Assembly (NCBI GenBank): GCA_019119495.1
Contig: DWWX01000020.1
Coordinates: 245,738-309,737, forward strand
Length of the DNA stretch: 64,000 bases
Source: Candidatus Gemmiger stercorigallinarum
GTDB taxonomy: Bacteria > Bacillota > Clostridia > Oscillospirales > Ruminococcaceae
Reading direction: 5' to 3'
The notes beneath the pieces are model-generated. The model ran no database searches and was not told the origin of the DNA. It saw only the letters and a program-made list of their open reading frames with translations. Within the stretch, counting starts at the first letter, position 1. Every line of letters starts with the position of its first letter. Below, piece after piece: positions 17,627 through 27,607 of this stretch. Made by a program: the position numbers and the translations under genes.

Positions 17627-17920
17627 TCAGTCCCGGCTCAGCCAGGCAAAGACCGACAGCACGGCGTTGACCGCAAAGATGCCGAAACTGACCCAGGCGG
17701 CGGTGGCAAATGCGTCAAGGAAACCGGCGCGGGTTCCCGCCTCGGGGAAAGGCCCGTCCAGCGTGCCGAACCAGCTTTGCAGCACGCTCCGGTAACCGAT
17801 GCCGTCCGTCTGCAGTTCCGGCACAAGGGAATTGACCAGGTTGATGCCGTAATCCACCGTGACAAACAGCGAAATGACCAGCGCGATCAGGGCGATCATG
17901 CGGGCGATTTTCAGCGCCAT
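17627..17920 (-). CDS. Hypothetical small membrane protein (97 aa, two predicted TM segments)
   Basis: ORF with hydrophobic N- and C-terminal segments, between def and priA. Confidence 0.6.
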   Translation of the reverse strand: MALKIARMIALIALVISLFVTVDYGINLVNSLVPELQTDGIGYRSVLQSWFGTLDGPFPEAGTRAGFLDAFATAAWVSFGIFAVNAVLSVFAWLSRD

Positions 17921-18050
17921 CTTGTTTCAGCTCCTTTTCTTTTGGGTGGTCGGTTGGGTGATCGGGTGGGTGTTCAACATCGGTTCCGCCCGCAACGGTG
18001 CGGGCGCTCTGCCAAAATCAGGGTGCAGGCGCGCCGGGGCGCGGCGGGGG

Positions 18051-20291
18051 TCACAGGTCGCCGTCCGAGTTGAAGTCCAGCACCACCGACGCCTTGGCCG
18101 GCCATTTGTCCCTGGCGTAGGCATCCAGCGCGGCGCGCATCAGGCTGCGGAAGGCGGAGTCGTTGCGGCACTTGATGGTCAGCTTGTAGCGGTATTTGCC
18201 GTTGAGCATACTGATGTTCATGGGGGCGGGGCCCAGCAGCCGCAGCGGGATGTCCGGGTGTTTGGCCGCCAGCCCCGCCAGCAGCCGGCCGAAGGCAAAG
18301 GCCGCCTGGGCGACCGCACCCTCCTGTTTGCCGGTAAAGCCCGCCACGCAGAAGGCGCAGAACGGCGGGTAAAGGCCAAACTTGCGGAAGGCGATCTCCT
18401 GGGCGTAAAAGGCCGGGTAATCCTGTTTGGCGGCCAGCTGCAATACCGGGTGGCCGGGCACAGCGGTCTGGACCAGGGCGCGGCCGGGCAGGTCGGCACG
18501 GCCGCAGCGGCCCACCACCTGGGTGACCAGGCTGAACACATTCTCGTAGGCGCGGAAGCCCTGGCCGAACAGCATCGAGTCGATGCCCAGCACCCCCACC
18601 AGCGTGACCTTGGCAAAATCCAGCCCCTTGGCCACCATCTGGGTGCCCAGCAGGATGTCGTACTCCCCCGCCGCAAACCGGGCCAGCATCCGTTCGTGGG
18701 AATTTTTCTGCATGGTGGAGTCCTGGTCCATGCGCAGGATGCGCGCGCCGGGCAAAAGCCCGGCCAGCTCCTCCTCCACCCGCTGGGTGCCAAAGCCGCT
18801 GTAGGCCATTTTGCCGCCGCATTCGGGGCAGGTCTGGGGCACCGGCTGCACGGTGTGGCCGCAGTGGTGGCACATCAGCGCCTGCTGGGGCTTGTGGTAG
18901 ACCATGGGCACGCTGCAGTTGGGGCACTGGAGCACATGGCCGCAGGCGGTGCACATGCCCACCGTGCGGTAGCCGCGGCGGTTGAGCAGCAAAATGCTCT
19001 GCTGGCCGTTTTGCAGGTTGGCCTGCAGCTCCTGCACCAGGCGGGCGCTGACCTCCCGCGGGTTGCCGGCGGCCAGCTCCGCCCGCATGTCAATGAAATC
19101 CACCGCGGGCAGCGGGCGGCCGCCGTACCGCTGATTGAGGGTGACCAGCCGCAGGCGGCCGGCTTTGGCGGCATGGTAAGTCTCGGTGCGGGGGGTGGCG
19201 GAGGCAAGCACCAGCAGGGCGTTCTCGGCGGCGGCGCGCTTGCGGGCCACATCGTGGGCCGAGTAGCGGGGCGCAGATTCGCTCTGGTAGGTGTGCTCCT
19301 GCTCCTCGTCGATCAGGATCAGGCCGATGTTTTGCAGCGGGGCAAACACCGCGCTGCGGGTGCCCACCACAATGTCCGCCCGGCCGGACTGGATCATCCG
19401 CCACTGCAAAAGGCGCTCGGTGTTGTTGAGGGCCGAGTGCTGCACCGCCAGCCGGCTGCCGAAGGTCTCTTTCAGGCGGCGGATCATCTGGGGGGTCAGG
19501 CTGATCTCCGGCACCAGCACCAGCGCCTTGCGGCCCAGTTCCAGCGTCTTTTCGATCAGCTTGAGGAACACCGCCGTCTTGCCGCTGCCGGTGACGCCGT
19601 ACAGCAGCGCCGCCTTTGCCTGGCCGGAGAGAAGGTCCCCCTCCAGCGCGCGGTAAGCCGCCCGCTGCTCCGGCGAGAGTTCCAGCGGGCGGGGGTCAAA
19701 GGGGATGGCGGCAAACAGGTCGATGGGTTTGTCCCGCCGGCCGGCCGCCAGCACGCCTTTGGCGCACAAAGTCTTTAACGTCGCGTCCGAAACGCCCTGT
19801 TCGTTCAGCTCCCGTTTGCTGCGCGGGCCGTTTTGCAGGGCGGCCACCGCCGCCAGCTGCTTGGGGCCGGGCTTGGGCTTTTGGGGCAGCTCCCCCGCCA
19901 GCGTGTAGACCGTCTCCTCGGTGCGGGAGAGCTTGCTGCGCACCACCCAGCGGCCGTTTTCTTTGGCCGGCTGGTACTGCGCGCCGTAGGGGATCATCGC
20001 CTTGACCGCCTCGAACCAGGTGCAGAAGGTGCGGTCCTTCAAAAAGCGCGCCAATGCGATCAGGTCGGGGGTCAGGCGGGCTTCCTCCGGGGCGGCGTCC
20101 AGCAGGGTTTTCAGCCGGGCGTCGGGGGCGGGGTCCTCGGCACATTCCAGCGCCACCGCCATGCGGGGATGGTTGCCCGCGCCGAAAGGCGCCAGCACCA
20201 TGCTGCCCGGCCAGACCCTGCCCTCCAGTTCCGGCGGGATACGATAAGAATAGAGCTTGTCAAAATGGATGGTGGCGTCGCTGACCGCCAC
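18051..20291 (-). CDS. priA: Primosomal protein N' (replication restart helicase PriA)
   Basis: GVTGSGKTAVFL, DEEQEHTYQS, zinc-binding CTACGHVLQCPNC; non-ATG start, GTG 20291 or CTG 20309. Confidence 0.92.
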   Translation of the reverse strand: MAVSDATIHFDKLYSYRIPPELEGRVWPGSMVLAPFGAGNHPRMAVALECAEDPAPDARLKTLLDAAPEEARLTPDLIALARFLKDRTFCTWFEAVKAMIPYGAQYQPAKENGRWVVRSKLSRTEETVYTLAGELPQKPKPGPKQLAAVAALQNGPRSKRELNEQGVSDATLKTLCAKGVLAAGRRDKPIDLFAAIPFDPRPLELSPEQRAAYRALEGDLLSGQAKAALLYGVTGSGKTAVFLKLIEKTLELGRKALVLVPEISLTPQMIRRLKETFGSRLAVQHSALNNTERLLQWRMIQSGRADIVVGTRSAVFAPLQNIGLILIDEEQEHTYQSESAPRYSAHDVARKRAAAENALLVLASATPRTETYHAAKAGRLRLVTLNQRYGGRPLPAVDFIDMRAELAAGNPREVSARLVQELQANLQNGQQSILLLNRRGYRTVGMCTACGHVLQCPNCSVPMVYHKPQQALMCHHCGHTVQPVPQTCPECGGKMAYSGFGTQRVEEELAGLLPGARILRMDQDSTMQKNSHERMLARFAAGEYDILLGTQMVAKGLDFAKVTLVGVLGIDSMLFGQGFRAYENVFSLVTQVVGRCGRADLPGRALVQTAVPGHPVLQLAAKQDYPAFYAQEIAFRKFGLYPPFCAFCVAGFTGKQEGAVAQAAFAFGRLLAGLAAKHPDIPLRLLGPAPMNISMLNGKYRYKLTIKCRNDSAFRSLMRAALDAYARDKWPAKASVVLDFNSDGDL

Positions 20292-20343
20292 TTTTGCAAT
20301 TTGTGGCAGACGCGCCGCCCCCTTCCTTAACAGGATGTACGGT

Positions 20344-20919
20344 TTATTCCCGGCCGTACTGGATGTGGTACTGAATGATGGTGTACAGGCTCTCGGCACA
20401 GGGGCCGACCTCCACATTGACCAGGTGTTCGTCGTAGTGGATGGCGTTGGCGATCTCGGTCTGGGCGCGGGTCAGGCGCTTCTGGATGGTCGCCTCGTCC
20501 TCAGTGCCGCGGGCGCGCAGGCGGCGTTCCAGCTCCTGGATGTCAGGCGGCAGCACAAAGACGGTGGTGGCGCCGGGGTACAGGCGCTTGATGTTGCCGG
20601 CGCCCTCCACCTCGATGACCAGGATGACGGGGGTCTTTTCCCGCATATGGCGCTCGATCTCGCTGCGCAACGTGCCGTAGTAGTTGCCGCAGTAGCAGGT
20701 GTGCTCGACGATCTCGTCGTTTTGCAGCTTGCGCTCAAAGTCCTCTTTGCTGACAAAGTAGTAGTTGACGCCGTCCTGCTCGCCCTCCCGCGGGGCGCGG
20801 GTGGTGGCGGAGATGGTGTGCCGGATCTCCGGGTGGTCGGCCAGCAGCCGTGCCACAATGGTGTCCTTGCCGGTGCCGGAAGGGCCCGACACAACAAACA
20901 AATACTTTTCTCCCTGCAT
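20344..20919 (-). CDS. gmk: Guanylate kinase
   Basis: YLFVVSGPSGTGKDTIVARLL, TTRAPREGEQDGVNYYFVS. Confidence 0.95.
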   Translation of the reverse strand: MQGEKYLFVVSGPSGTGKDTIVARLLADHPEIRHTISATTRAPREGEQDGVNYYFVSKEDFERKLQNDEIVEHTCYCGNYYGTLRSEIERHMREKTPVILVIEVEGAGNIKRLYPGATTVFVLPPDIQELERRLRARGTEDEATIQKRLTRAQTEIANAIHYDEHLVNVEVGPCAESLYTIIQYHIQYGRE

Positions 20920-21037
20920 ATACGTTCCTGTTCCTTTCCTCTTTTTCCAGTTCCTCAGGTTCTTCTCTGCTGTATTTATTGGGATAGCGGCGCACGCGGT
21001 CCGCGGTGCGGTAGGGGGATACAGCGCCGGAAGGCGC

Positions 21038-21289
21038 TCAGTCTGCCGGGCCGGCCTCGGCATCCGAGCGGCCGGCGATGGTCTCCGGCTGGACTGCCGA
21101 CAAAATCACATGGTCGGAGTCCATCACGATGACCGCGCGGGTGCGCCGCCCGCAGGAGGCGTCGATCAAAGCGCCCTTCTCCCGCGCGTCCTGCACGATG
21201 CGCTTGATGGGCGCGGCGTCCGGGGCCACCACGGCGATGATGCGGTCGGCATTGACGATGTTGCCGAAACCGATGTTGACAAGTTTCAT
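21038..21289 (-). CDS. DUF370/RemA-like regulatory protein
   Basis: [36 protein letters not shown]. Confidence 0.88.
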   Translation of the reverse strand: MKLVNIGFGNIVNADRIIAVVAPDAAPIKRIVQDAREKGALIDASCGRRTRAVIVMDSDHVILSAVQPETIAGRSDAEAGPAD

Positions 21290-21321
21290 GGATCCGCCTT
21301 TCTATGCCTGCGGCGCGGGCA

Positions 21322-22200
21322 TCATTCCAGGTTCTGGAGCTGCTCGCGCAGCTTCTCGATCTCGCTTTTCAGCTCCACCACCAGGCGGGTGATGTCCACG
21401 TCCTGGCATTTGGAGCCGATGGTGTTGGCCTCGCGGTTGAGCTCCTGGGTCAAGAAGTCCAGCTTGCGGCCCACCGGGCCATCGCCGGAAAGGATGTCCC
21501 GGTATTGGGCGATATGGCTGTGCAGGCGGACGGTCTCCTCGTCGATGGCGGTCTTGTCGGCAAAAATGGCGGCCTCGGTCACCAGGCGGGACTCGTCGAT
21601 GCTGCGGTCGGCCAGCAGTTCCTGCAGGCGGGCGTAGAGCTTGTCCGAGTACGCCTTGACCCGGCCGGCGGTGTTTGCCTCGATCCGGCCCACCAGCTGC
21701 TCCACCACGTCCAGATGGGAGAGCAGGTCGGCCTTGAGCTTTTCGCCCTCGGCGGCGCGCATGGTCAGGAAAGCGTCCACGGCCTGCCCCGCCACAGTCT
21801 GCACGTCCGCCCACAGGGCCTCCTCATCCAGCGGCGCGGCGGTCTGGGCCAGCACGTCGGGCATGCGGGCGATCAGGCTGACGCTCATGTCGTTTTTCAG
21901 CTCCAGCTGTTCGGACAGCGCCGTCATGGCGTCGCGGTAGCCTTTGGCCAGCGGCCAGTTGACGGTGACGACGGTGTCGGCGGCGGTGGTGTTCTGCACC
22001 GTCAGCGAAAGTTCCACCTTGCCGCGGCTGACGCGGGCAGCCACCAGCTTTTTCAGCGGGTCCTCCAAAAAGGCAAAGGCCCGCGGCAGACGGGAGGAAT
22101 ACTCCAGAAAGCGCGCGTTGACGCCGCGCAGCTCCACGGTGATCTCGCGCCCGTTGAGCACCTGACGCGCGCGGCCGTAGCCGGTCATGCTAAGGATCAT
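21322..22200 (-). CDS. YicC family protein
   Basis: MILSMTGYGRARQ...RGKVELSLTV; C-terminal NREANTIGSKCQDVDITRLVVELKSEIEKLREQLQNLE. Confidence 0.93.
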   Translation of the reverse strand: MILSMTGYGRARQVLNGREITVELRGVNARFLEYSSRLPRAFAFLEDPLKKLVAARVSRGKVELSLTVQNTTAADTVVTVNWPLAKGYRDAMTALSEQLELKNDMSVSLIARMPDVLAQTAAPLDEEALWADVQTVAGQAVDAFLTMRAAEGEKLKADLLSHLDVVEQLVGRIEANTAGRVKAYSDKLYARLQELLADRSIDESRLVTEAAIFADKTAIDEETVRLHSHIAQYRDILSGDGPVGRKLDFLTQELNREANTIGSKCQDVDITRLVVELKSEIEKLREQLQNLE

Positions 22201-22370
22201 AATTGCAGCACCCCATTTTTCTGTGGTCCGGAAACGTACAATAACTCTATTATATAGATGTAACCTATTCTACTATCTTTTGGGGTGTTTTGCAAGGCCG
22301 GGAAAGGGCTTTTGGGTGTGCCGCACAAGCCCCGCCGGCTGCCTGCCATGCCCCGCCATGCAGAAAAAGC

Positions 22371-22414
22371 GGCCGCCCCCAAAGCCTGTCTGCATTTGGG
22401 GGCGGCCGCCTTTG
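22371..22414. terminator. Rho-independent terminator between metH and yicC operons
   Basis: GGCCGCCCCCAAA loop TTTGGGGGCGGCC; strongest on the - strand after metH. Confidence 0.7.
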
Positions 22415-22456
22415 CGTTTGGTTGGAAGCGGCGGAAACCCATCCTGCGCCGCGTGC

Positions 22457-24868
22457 TCAGGCTTTGAGAGCGGCGAACACCTGTTTGGCGATATCCGCAC
22501 TGGCCTTGGCGTCCCTGGCATAGAAATCGGCGCCGATCTGGCGGGCAAAGTCGGGCGTCAGCACCGCGCCGCCCACCATGACCCGGCAGGGCAGGTCAGC
22601 GTCGTGCAGCGCCTTGATGGTGGCCTGCATGCTGGGCACGGTGGTTGTCATCAGGGCGGAAAGCCCCACCAGCGGCGCGCCGGTCTCCCGCACCGCCTGC
22701 ACCACCGCCTCCGGCGGCACATCGCGGCCCAGGTCCACCACGTCGTACCCATAGTTTTCCAAAATGACCCGCACGATATTTTTGCCGATGTCGTGCACGT
22801 CGCCCTTGACGGTGGCGATGACGATGCGGCCCCGGCTTGCGCCCTGTCTGCCGCTGGCCGCGATGGCGGCCTTGACCACCTCAAAGGCGGCCTGAGCGGC
22901 GGATGCCGACTGCAGCAGCTGCGGCAGGAAGATGGTGCCTTTTTCAAAGCCGTCGCCCACCTGGTCCAGCGCGGGGATCAGCACCTGGTTGACCAGGTCC
23001 AGCGGCTCGGTATGGGCCAGGGCTTCCCCGGCGGCGGCGCGGGCCTCGGCTTTCAGGCCGCGGCGCACCGCGTCGGCCAGGGCGTTCTCCCCTGCCGGCC
23101 GTGTTTCCGGTGCGGATGCGGCGGTTTTCGACGTCTGGGTGGTCTGGATCTGCACGTCGGCGTAAGCGCGGATGTAATCGGCGCTTTTTTCGTCCCGGCA
23201 GGTCAGCACGCGGAAAGCCCGCACCGCGCCCATCATGTCCGGCGTGTTGGGGTTCAGGATGGCCAGGTCCAGCCCTGCCTGCATGGCCATGGTCAGGAAA
23301 GCGGCGTTGAGGTAGCCCCGGCAGGGCAGGCCGAAACTGATGTTGGACACGCCCAGCACGGTGCGCACGCCCAGCTCCCGCTTGCAGGCGGAAAGGGCTT
23401 TCAGCGTTTCGGCCGCGGCGTCCTGCTGGGCGCTGGCGGTCAGCGTCAGGCAGTCGATGTAGATGTCCTGCCGCGGGATGCCGTATTCCTCGGCGGCTGC
23501 CACGATGCGGCGGGCAACGGCCAACCGCCCGTCGGCGGTCGGGGGGATGCCGTTTTCGTCCAGCGTCAGGCCCACCACCGCCGCGCCGTATTTTTTGCAC
23601 AGCGGCAGGATGGCGTCCAGCGTTTTCTGCTCGCCGTTGACCGAGTTGACGATGGGCTTGCCGTTATAGACGCGCAGCGCGCGGGCCAGCGCCTGCGGGT
23701 TGGAGGAATCCAGCTGCAAGGGCAGGTCGGTGACGCTTTGCAGCTCCCGCACCAGGTGCTCCAGCACAGCCGGCTCGTCGATGCCGGGCAGGCCCACGTT
23801 CACGTCCAGCACCTGGGCGCCGGCCTCGGCCTGGGATACCGCCTGGGCGCAGGGGTAGGCGGTGTCCCCCTCCCGCAGGGCCTGCTGCAGCCGCTTTTTG
23901 CCGGTGGGGTTGATGCGCTCGCCCACTACCGTGATGCCGTCCACCTCCACGCAGCGCACCGGCGTGCAGAGGACGCTGCGGCGCAGCGGGACCTTTTGGG
24001 CGGGGCTGCGGCCGGCAAAAGCCTGTTTCAGCAGGCGGATGCTCTCCGGCGTGGTGCCGCAGCAGCCGCCGGCCATCGAGATGCCGGTGGAAAGGTAGGC
24101 TTCCATTTCCCGCGCAAAATCGGCCGGGGTCAGATCGTAGCTGCCGTCCGGGTTGGGCAGGCCGGCGTTGGGCTTGACAAACACCGGCATCCCCGCCGGC
24201 ACCAGCCGGCACAATCGCCGGATAAAGGGCAGGATCTCGGCCGGGCCCAGCGAGCAGTTGATGCCCACCGCGTCGGCCCCCAGGCCCACGGCGGTGGCGG
24301 CAAAGCTGTCCACCGTGCAGCCGGTGAAGGTGCGGCCGCGGCTTTCAAAGCTCATGGAAGCAAACACCGGCAGGCGGGAATGCTCCCTGACCGCCAGCAG
24401 CGCGGCTTTCAGCTCGTACAGGTCGGTCATCGTCTCAAGAAAGACCAGGTCGGCGCCGGCCTTGACGCCGACTTCCACCACCTGGGCAAACTGGTCCACC
24501 GCGTCCTCGAACGCCAGGGTGCCGGCCGGGGCCAGCAGCTCCCCCAGCGGGCCGACATCCAAGGCCACCAGCGCGCCGGTCTCGTCGGCGGCGGCGCGGG
24601 CGCAGGCGATGGACGCCGCAACCACCCGGTCCACCGTGCAGCCGGTGCCGGCCAGCTTGCGCGGGTTGGCGCCAAAGGTGTTGGCACACAGGATCTCGGC
24701 CCCGGCCCGGGCGTAGTCCCGGTGGATGGCGGTGAGAGTCTCCGGCATGGTCAGTGCGGCAAGCTCCGGCTTTTGGCCGGGCTGCAGGCCGCGGGCGGTC
24801 AGCTGGGTGCCCATGCCGCCGTCCAGAAAGACAAAGCGGCTGCGGGCAAAAATATCAGTCAGTTGCAC
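22457..24868 (-). CDS. metH: Cobalamin-dependent methionine synthase lacking the activation domain
   Basis: Hcy-methyltransferase, pterin-binding, and B12-binding motif VHDIGKNIV; GTG start. Confidence 0.92.
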   Translation of the reverse strand: MQLTDIFARSRFVFLDGGMGTQLTARGLQPGQKPELAALTMPETLTAIHRDYARAGAEILCANTFGANPRKLAGTGCTVDRVVAASIACARAAADETGALVALDVGPLGELLAPAGTLAFEDAVDQFAQVVEVGVKAGADLVFLETMTDLYELKAALLAVREHSRLPVFASMSFESRGRTFTGCTVDSFAATAVGLGADAVGINCSLGPAEILPFIRRLCRLVPAGMPVFVKPNAGLPNPDGSYDLTPADFAREMEAYLSTGISMAGGCCGTTPESIRLLKQAFAGRSPAQKVPLRRSVLCTPVRCVEVDGITVVGERINPTGKKRLQQALREGDTAYPCAQAVSQAEAGAQVLDVNVGLPGIDEPAVLEHLVRELQSVTDLPLQLDSSNPQALARALRVYNGKPIVNSVNGEQKTLDAILPLCKKYGAAVVGLTLDENGIPPTADGRLAVARRIVAAAEEYGIPRQDIYIDCLTLTASAQQDAAAETLKALSACKRELGVRTVLGVSNISFGLPCRGYLNAAFLTMAMQAGLDLAILNPNTPDMMGAVRAFRVLTCRDEKSADYIRAYADVQIQTTQTSKTAASAPETRPAGENALADAVRRGLKAEARAAAGEALAHTEPLDLVNQVLIPALDQVGDGFEKGTIFLPQLLQSASAAQAAFEVVKAAIAASGRQGASRGRIVIATVKGDVHDIGKNIVRVILENYGYDVVDLGRDVPPEAVVQAVRETGAPLVGLSALMTTTVPSMQATIKALHDADLPCRVMVGGAVLTPDFARQIGADFYARDAKASADIAKQVFAALKA

Positions 24869-25535
24869 AGGTGGTCCCCCTTTTTCGGTAGGCGCAGTCG
24901 CCGCGCAGCGCGCAGGTGGCGCAGCCGGCCTTTGCGCCGGTGACCGGATGGTCGGCGGTGCCAAGGATGGCGGTGACGCTTTTGCGGGGCGTCATCAGGT
25001 ATTCGGGCGTCAGGCAGAGGCCGATGCCCCGCACGGTATCCAGTGCCAGGCACAGCTCCTGCTGCAGTGCCAGCGGACAGTCGCCGTAGCCGGGCGAGTA
25101 GCGGCCGGTCATATGCAGCCCCTGCGCGGCGACGGCGGCGCGGATCTCGGCCTCAAACCCGTCGCAGACCTGTTCCAGCAGCACCGAGGCCACCGCGTCG
25201 GCCACCGCGCCCAGTGCCACGTCCTGCAGGCAGAGCCGCCGCAGCGCCGCGTCGGCGCCGCTGCCCAGCGTGACGGCCATCAGCACCAGGCCGGTGCAGC
25301 CCTGCAGGTGGCGGGCCAGGTCGCGCCCCGCCCCCGCCAGCGGCAGCGCCGAGAGGGGCAGCCGCCGCCAGACGCCCCGCGGCGTGGCGGCGGCGCGCAG
25401 GGCGGATTCGGCCCCGGCCAGCAGCCGGGCGGTGCCGTCGTCGGGCGTCCACCCGGCCGCGCCCAGGTAGCGCAGCGCGGTCCCGGTATCCAATTGCGGG
25501 GGCAGCGTCAGTTCCATGGCAGCTCCTTCCGGCAA
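24855..25535 (-). CDS. Vitamin B12-dependent methionine synthase activation-domain protein
   Basis: GRYSPGYGDCPLALQQ...LTPEYLMTPRKSVTAI; overlaps metH start. Confidence 0.88.
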   Translation of the reverse strand: MPEGAAMELTLPPQLDTGTALRYLGAAGWTPDDGTARLLAGAESALRAAATPRGVWRRLPLSALPLAGAGRDLARHLQGCTGLVLMAVTLGSGADAALRRLCLQDVALGAVADAVASVLLEQVCDGFEAEIRAAVAAQGLHMTGRYSPGYGDCPLALQQELCLALDTVRGIGLCLTPEYLMTPRKSVTAILGTADHPVTGAKAGCATCALRGDCAYRKRGTTCATD

Positions 25536-25574
25536 ACAGGTGCAGGTGTTTTGGGCGATGCGGCTTGATGCGGC

Positions 25575-26450
25575 TTACAGCAGGTCGCGGATGCCGTCGT
25601 AAACGGCGGCGGCCACGCCGGCGTCGTTCATGGCGTAGAGATGGACGCCGTCTGCGCCGCCCTCGATCAGGTCGCGCAGCTGTTCCACCGCATACTCGAT
25701 GCCGGCCTGATACAGCGACTGGGGGTCGTCCTGCCAGCGGGAGATCATGCGGGTGAAGGCGGAGGGCAGGCTGGCGCTGGACAGCGCCACCGTGCGCTCG
25801 ATCTGGCTGCGGCGGACGATGGGCATGACGCCGGCCGAGATGGGCAGCGTGACGCCGGCCTTGCGGGCCATGTTCAAAAAGCGGTAGTATTTGCCGTTGT
25901 CAAAAAACAGCTGGCTGACCAGATGCGACGCGCCCGCCTGCTGCTTGTGGCGCAGGTTGGCCACATCGGCGGCGAGCGATTCCGCTTCCGGGTGGCCTTC
26001 CGGGTAGCAGGCGCCCGCAAAGCTGATGTCCGGCGCGGTGTCGCGGATAAAGTCCATCAGGTCGCAGGCATGGTGGAAGTCGGGGCTTTCGGGGCGCAGC
26101 GGGGTGCGGTCGCCCCGCAGAGCCAGCACGTCCCGCACGCCGGCGGCGCGCAGGGCTTCCAGCTGGGCGGCGGCCTTCTGCCGGTCGCTGCCCATGCACA
26201 GCACATGGGCCAGCGGCTGGATGCCCAGCTCGTTTTTGAGGAAGCTGGCCACCTGCACCGACGACACCCCGCCGGCCGAGCCACCTGCGCCGTAAGTGAC
26301 GCTGATAAAGTCCGGGTCCAGCGCCTTCATGCGGCGCAGGGTGTCCTGCATGGCGGCAAATTTGGTGGTCTGCTTGGGCGGGAAGCATTCGATGGAAAAA
26401 ACGCAGGGTTTCTGCCGGTACAGCTGCGAGATGGCAGACATGGGGTTCAC
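25575..26450 (-). CDS. metF: 5,10-methylenetetrahydrofolate reductase
   Basis: SIECFPPK, DFISVTYGAGGS, LALRGD. Confidence 0.93.
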   Translation of the reverse strand: MNPMSAISQLYRQKPCVFSIECFPPKQTTKFAAMQDTLRRMKALDPDFISVTYGAGGSAGGVSSVQVASFLKNELGIQPLAHVLCMGSDRQKAAAQLEALRAAGVRDVLALRGDRTPLRPESPDFHHACDLMDFIRDTAPDISFAGACYPEGHPEAESLAADVANLRHKQQAGASHLVSQLFFDNGKYYRFLNMARKAGVTLPISAGVMPIVRRSQIERTVALSSASLPSAFTRMISRWQDDPQSLYQAGIEYAVEQLRDLIEGGADGVHLYAMNDAGVAAAVYDGIRDLL

Positions 26451-26490
26451 TCTCCTTTTGCGGGGTATGTTTCACACGGCGCAGGCGGCG

Positions 26491-27507
26491 TCAGGCCGCC
26501 GGGGCAAGGACGCCGCTGTCGTCGGCGGTGCAGTGGATCTGCAGGCCGTTTTGGTCATAGACGACGGTGACGGCACCGTCCTGGTCGGTACGGTAAAAAT
26601 CGGCGCCGGCGGCCAGGACGCGCTCCACCACCTCGGCGTGGGGGTGGCCGTAGTCGTTGTCCAGACCGCAGCCGGCCACCACGACCTGCGGCGAAACGGC
26701 GTCCAGAAACGCCTGGGTGTTGGAGGTATTGGAGCCGTGATGCCCGGCTTTGAGCAGGTCGGCCTGCAGCCCGGCGCCGCAGCGGGACACCAGCTGTTCT
26801 TCCAGATCAGCCTCGGCGTCGCCGGTGTCCACAAAGGCAAAGCTGCCGGCGGTGTAGCGCAGGCAGAGCGAGAGGTTGTTGGCGTCGATGGCGTCCCCCT
26901 CGTTTTGCGGCTGTTCCCCGGCCTGCAATACGGTCAGCGTACCGCCGCCCAGGACAAAGGTGTCGCCGTCCAGCGCCACATACATGGGCACGCCGTTGTC
27001 GGCGGCCGCGGCCAGCGTGCGGTCCAGGCCGGCGGATTCCTCGTCGTATTCGGTCAGGTCGGGCAGGATCAGCAGGCCGGTGTCAAAGCTTTCCAGCACC
27101 TGCGGCATGCCGCCGATGTGGTCGGCGTGGGGGTGGGTCATGACCAGATAAGCCAGCTCGTCCACGCCGGCGGCGCGAAGGGCGGCCACCAGCGAGTCGG
27201 CCGAGTCCGGCGTGCCGGCGTCGATCAGGCAGAACTCGCCGTCCTGGCAGATCAGCACCGAATCCCCCTGCCCCACGTCCAGAAACGTCACGCTGGTCTG
27301 GCCGGATGCAACGATCTCGGCGTCGGGGGCGTTGTCCGCCACGCCCAGCATATCGTACAGCTGGCCCCAGGTGGGCAGCACGCCCTGCCCGCCGTAGTGC
27401 TCCACCGCAAAGGCAAGCGCGGCCGCCGCCACCCCCAGCAGACCGCACAAAACGGCGACGATGCGGCGGTGGTCGGCTTTGGGGCGGCGCTTGCGGGAAC
27501 GGGACAT
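26491..27507 (-). CDS. MBL-fold hydrolase related to the ComEC C-terminal domain
   Basis: TM anchor then VTFLDVGQGDSVLI, THPHADHIGG, KAGHHGSNTSN. Confidence 0.85.
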   Translation of the reverse strand: MSRSRKRRPKADHRRIVAVLCGLLGVAAAALAFAVEHYGGQGVLPTWGQLYDMLGVADNAPDAEIVASGQTSVTFLDVGQGDSVLICQDGEFCLIDAGTPDSADSLVAALRAAGVDELAYLVMTHPHADHIGGMPQVLESFDTGLLILPDLTEYDEESAGLDRTLAAAADNGVPMYVALDGDTFVLGGGTLTVLQAGEQPQNEGDAIDANNLSLCLRYTAGSFAFVDTGDAEADLEEQLVSRCGAGLQADLLKAGHHGSNTSNTQAFLDAVSPQVVVAGCGLDNDYGHPHAEVVERVLAAGADFYRTDQDGAVTVVYDQNGLQIHCTADDSGVLAPAA

Positions 27508-27607
27508 GATGGCTCCTTTTTTGTATCAGACGGGGTCCGGCGGGGCAAAACGGGACGGCCGCAGGCTCCGCAAACGGAGCGGGCAGGGCAGGCCCCCATG
27601 CGGGGGC

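Noticed and set aside
22187-24943. 918-aa plus-strand ORF opposite metH
   Set aside because: Antisense to metH; no family features.
25536-26460. SAM or cobalamin riboswitch upstream of the methionine genes
   Set aside because: Intergenic gaps here are about 40 nt, too short to hold such a riboswitch.
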